Part shown: positions 52,068 to 54,023 of the stretch, piece by piece | Position numbering within the stretch: position 1 is the first letter of the stretch | Layout: every line of letters begins with the position of its first letter | DNA from: Gaiellales bacterium | Lineage (GTDB): Bacteria > Actinomycetota > Thermoleophilia > Gaiellales > JAICJC01 | Direction: 5' to 3' | DNA: 54,023 bases | Assembly (NCBI GenBank): GCA_036403155.1 | Contig: DASWRM010000020.1 | Location: 1-54,023, forward strand | Program-made: the position numbers and the translations under genes | The notes under the pieces: model-generated | The model's input: the letters and a program-made list of their open reading frames with translations, nothing else | Database searches by the model: none | Told to the model about the DNA's origin: nothing

Positions 52068-53334
52068 TGCAGGCGGTGTTGGCGGCGCCGGGTGACGCGG
52101 GTGCCCACGCGCTTGCGAGCCCGACGGCGTCCACGGCCCGGAACTGGACGACGTACGTGCCGGTGGCGGCGAGCTGGACGCTCGCGCCGGCACCGGCCGC
52201 ACCGTATGAGCCTCCGCCGTCGGCGGAGATCCGGTACTCGTAGTGGTCGACGCCGAACCCGATGTCCACGGATCCCGCCGCCGATACGGTGACCGAGGCG
52301 GTCGGCCGCCATGCCGCCGAGCCGCCGCTCACGACCGGGTCGCTGGGGCCTGACCGGTCGATGCGCACGGTGCTCGCCGGTCCTGGAGTCGCGGGCGCCC
52401 AGGAGCCGGCGTTCCCTGCGGCGTCGACGGCGCGGAATTGGACCATGGTCTCGCCCTCGCCGGTGACCGTGTCCGAGGCGCCCTGGTTGGGCGACGACCA
52501 TGCGCCGCCGTTCACCGACTCGCGGAACTCGTAGTGGTCGACACCGGACCGCGCGTCGGTCGCCGCCGCGCCGTCGATCGTCACGGATGGGGCGTCCTGC
52601 CACGCGGCCGACCCGCCGATGACGGTCGGCGCGGTTGGCGGCCCGCGGTCGAGGCGCACCGTGCTGTCCACGCCATGGGTCGCCGGCTGCCAGTCCGAGA
52701 CGTTCCCCGCGCGGTCGCGGCTGCGGAACTGGACGTAGCTGACCCCCTGCGCACGGACGGCCGCGACCGGGCCGGCGGCCGGAGCGCTCCATGCGGAGCC
52801 GTCCGTCGACACGCGCCACTGGTATCCCTCGAGACCGCTGAGCGCATCGCTGGAACCGCTCGCGCTGATGGATGCGGATGGGTCGTTGCGCCAGTCGGCG
52901 GACCCGCCGCCGACCGCCGGGGGCGTCGGCGCAACCGTGTCGACCAGCCAGGCGTAGCTCGCCTTTGCGGTGACGCGGTACCCGTTGCGCACGCGCACGG
53001 TGAAGGTATGGCGGCCGTCCTGGAGACGGCCGTAGACGCCGGGGTTGCCGCGGCAATAGGTATACGGCCCGCCGTCGAGCCGGCACCGCGTCTCGCCCAC
53101 GATGCCCGTCGTCCGCCAGGCGAACGACGCCCGGGACGCTCCGCTCACCGCATGGGGGTGGCGGGTGAGCTCGATCGTGATGCTGCCGATCGCCGAGGCG
53201 CCCAGCGGCATGGCCGCGGCCGGGTCCGGCACGGCGACGAGGCAGGCCGCGGCCCCGGCGACGAGCAGCCGCAGACCGAGCCAGTGCGAATTGCTGTTGG
53301 TCAACATCCCTTTCGACCGTGTTCTCTTGCACAT
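52060..53334 (-). CDS. Exported protein with three tandem Ig-like repeats
   Basis: A 424-residue exported protein. A signal peptide ([24 protein letters not shown]) is followed by one beta-domain with two cysteines ([11 protein letters not shown]) and three repeats of about 95 residues (about 133-230, 231-323, 324-424). Each repeat carries GGSAxW, YxxR, VQFRxxDxAGN and a S/W-rich end. The repeat resembles the OmpL47/Ig-like modules of cell-surface adhesins. It has no anchor motif, so it may be secreted. ATG 53307 is an alternative start. It lies convergent with the cyclase gene. Confidence 0.83.
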   Translation of the reverse strand: MCKRTRSKGMLTNSNSHWLGLRLLVAGAAACLVAVPDPAAAMPLGASAIGSITIELTRHPHAVSGASRASFAWRTTGIVGETRCRLDGGPYTYCRGNPGVYGRLQDGRHTFTVRVRNGYRVTAKASYAWLVDTVAPTPPAVGGGSADWRNDPSASISASGSSDALSGLEGYQWRVSTDGSAWSAPAAGPVAAVRAQGVSYVQFRSRDRAGNVSDWQPATHGVDSTVRLDRGPPTAPTVIGGSAAWQDAPSVTIDGAAATDARSGVDHYEFRESVNGGAWSSPNQGASDTVTGEGETMVQFRAVDAAGNAGSWAPATPGPASTVRIDRSGPSDPVVSGGSAAWRPTASVTVSAAGSVDIGFGVDHYEYRISADGGGSYGAAGAGASVQLAATGTYVVQFRAVDAVGLASAWAPASPGAANTACIS

Positions 53335-53431
53335 CCGTGTGCGTAATCGGTGTAGTCGCCCGGCGTCGTGGGGAGTTGAGCGAGCGTCGTGGGCTACCGT
53401 GCCCCGCGATCACCGACCGGGAGGCAGCCGC

Positions 53432-53896
53432 ATGGCGAACCAGAGCGCAACCATCCAGACCAACCACGGCACCATCGAGCTGGAGCTGTTCGCTGAGGAC
53501 GCGCCCGAGACGGTGGCGAACTTCACGAAGCTGGCGAAGGACGGGTTCTACGACGGCCTGGTCTTCCACCGGGTTATCCCGGACTTCATGATCCAGGGCG
53601 GCTGTCCGCAGGGCACCGGCACGGGCGGCCCCGGCTACACGTTCGCGGACGAGATCAACCACCATCCGATCGTGCGCGGCACGCTTGCGATGGCGAACGC
53701 AGGCCCGAACACGAACGGCAGCCAGTTCTTCATCGTCACCACCGACGCAGCACCGTGGCTCGACGGCAAGCACACCGTCTTCGGCCGCGTCACCTCCGGC
53801 ATGGAGACGGTCGACGCGATCGAGGGCCTCGAGACCGGCCGCGGCGACCGCCCCGTCGAGCCGCCCGAGATCGAGGGCATCGACCTAGATGGCTGA
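53432..53896 (+). CDS. Cyclophilin-type peptidyl-prolyl cis-trans isomerase
   Basis: A 154-residue cytoplasmic cyclophilin that speeds proline isomerisation in protein folding. [60 protein letters not shown] and [38 protein letters not shown] contain the active-site Arg, Phe, Gln and His. The short bacterial form is complete. GGGAGG lies 9 bases before the ATG. Confidence 0.96.
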   Translation: MANQSATIQTNHGTIELELFAEDAPETVANFTKLAKDGFYDGLVFHRVIPDFMIQGGCPQGTGTGGPGYTFADEINHHPIVRGTLAMANAGPNTNGSQFFIVTTDAAPWLDGKHTVFGRVTSGMETVDAIEGLETGRGDRPVEPPEIEGIDLDG

Positions 53897-53946
53897 CCCC
53901 GTGCGGTAAAGCTCCGCCGCGGGCCGGCCGATCCCTGAGGGGAGGG

Positions 53947-54023
53947 ATGGCCGCCGCCTGGAGCACCGCACACGTACGCCGGGTCTTCTGGCGCGCCGGC
54001 TTCGGCGCGACGCCGCGCGAGGC
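53947..54023 (+). CDS. DUF1800-type protein, 5' end only
   Basis: Twenty-five codons and part of the next remain before the window ends. ATG 53947 follows GGGGAGGG. The segment STAHVRRVFWRAGFGATPREA matches the conserved N-terminus of DUF1800 proteins (the RAGFGATP motif). The rest of the gene lies outside the window, so the product is judged on this segment alone. Confidence 0.6.
   Translation, partial: MAAAWSTAHVRRVFWRAGFGATPRE

Noticed and set aside
48474-52202. A 1,242-codon open frame on the minus strand opposite the cyclase-ATPase gene
   Set aside because: No recognisable motif. The plus strand has zinc ribbon, cyclase and ATPase motifs in order, so this frame is a by-product of codon bias.
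52060-53334. Tandem repeats in the exported protein considered as DNA repeats or a CRISPR-like array
   Set aside because: The periodicity is at the protein level (about 95 residues, diverged); no short identical repeats with spacers are present.

Overview
This is a high-GC window (roughly 70% G+C, many GTG starts, almost no non-coding sequence) of a bacterial chromosome. The gene content points to a deep-branching actinobacterium, most likely class Thermoleophilia (Solirubrobacterales/Gaiellales-like). Supporting signs are the CysO/CysM/Mec cysteine pathway, an initiator tRNA of actinobacterial type, a Tad pilus operon without a secretin, and many two-component and cyclic-nucleotide modules. 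The placement is an inference from content, not from a phylogeny. I see no prophage, insertion sequence, CRISPR array or rRNA, and no gap between genes longer than 300 bases.

Layout. 1-4.2 kb: two secreted proteins, tRNA-Leu(UAA), a Ppx/GppA phosphatase with a small membrane partner, initiator tRNA-fMet with a true T-tract terminator, and a small secreted Ig-like protein. 4.2-7.4 kb: succinate-semialdehyde dehydrogenase, RidA, and a GAF/HD-GYP protein. 7.5-14 kb: a minus-strand Tad assembly operon (tadE-cpaB-tadZ-tadA-tadB-tadC) in which TadB is fused to a von Willebrand A domain; no Flp pilin or prepilin peptidase is present. 14.2-20.7 kb: lgt, a response regulator/histidine kinase/degenerate GGDEF trio, a CorC-type CBS membrane protein, pterin carbinolamine dehydratase and an Lrp regulator. 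20.8-24.7 kb: an operon for sulfur-carrier-dependent cysteine synthesis (moeZ-cysO-cysM-mec) plus a P1 peptidase.

24.8-34.2 kb: a secreted TPR-like protein, an NlpC/P60 wall hydrolase, a cupredoxin, an amidohydrolase, an M24 peptidase plus acyl-CoA dehydrogenase pair, a sedolisin lacking its propeptide, O6-methylguanine transferase and an M48 protease. 34.3-37.9 kb: parA, an ftsZ with an unusual N-terminal extension, and gamma-glutamyltransferase. 37.9-48.7 kb: an EamA transporter broken by a stop codon, a LON-domain protein, a secreted deacetylase-fold protein, hisC-meaB, an orphan PIN protein, pyrophosphatase, an FTR1 iron permease behind a perfect palindromic operator, threonine deaminase, and a leucyl aminopeptidase/acyl-CoA dehydrogenase operon. 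48.8-54 kb: a large cyclase-STAND ATPase regulator, an Ig-repeat exported protein, a cyclophilin, and the start of a DUF1800 gene.

The most coherent systems are the Tad pilus machine, the CysO cysteine pathway and the parA-ftsZ pair. The points most worth following up are the CysO C-terminus (Gly-Gly followed by Ala-Arg next to a JAMM protease), the FtsZ architecture, the VWA-TadB fusion, the iron-box/leaderless FTR1 promoter, a two-copy stem-loop, and four convergent gene pairs that share stop codons. No clearly new defence or biosynthetic system is evident.
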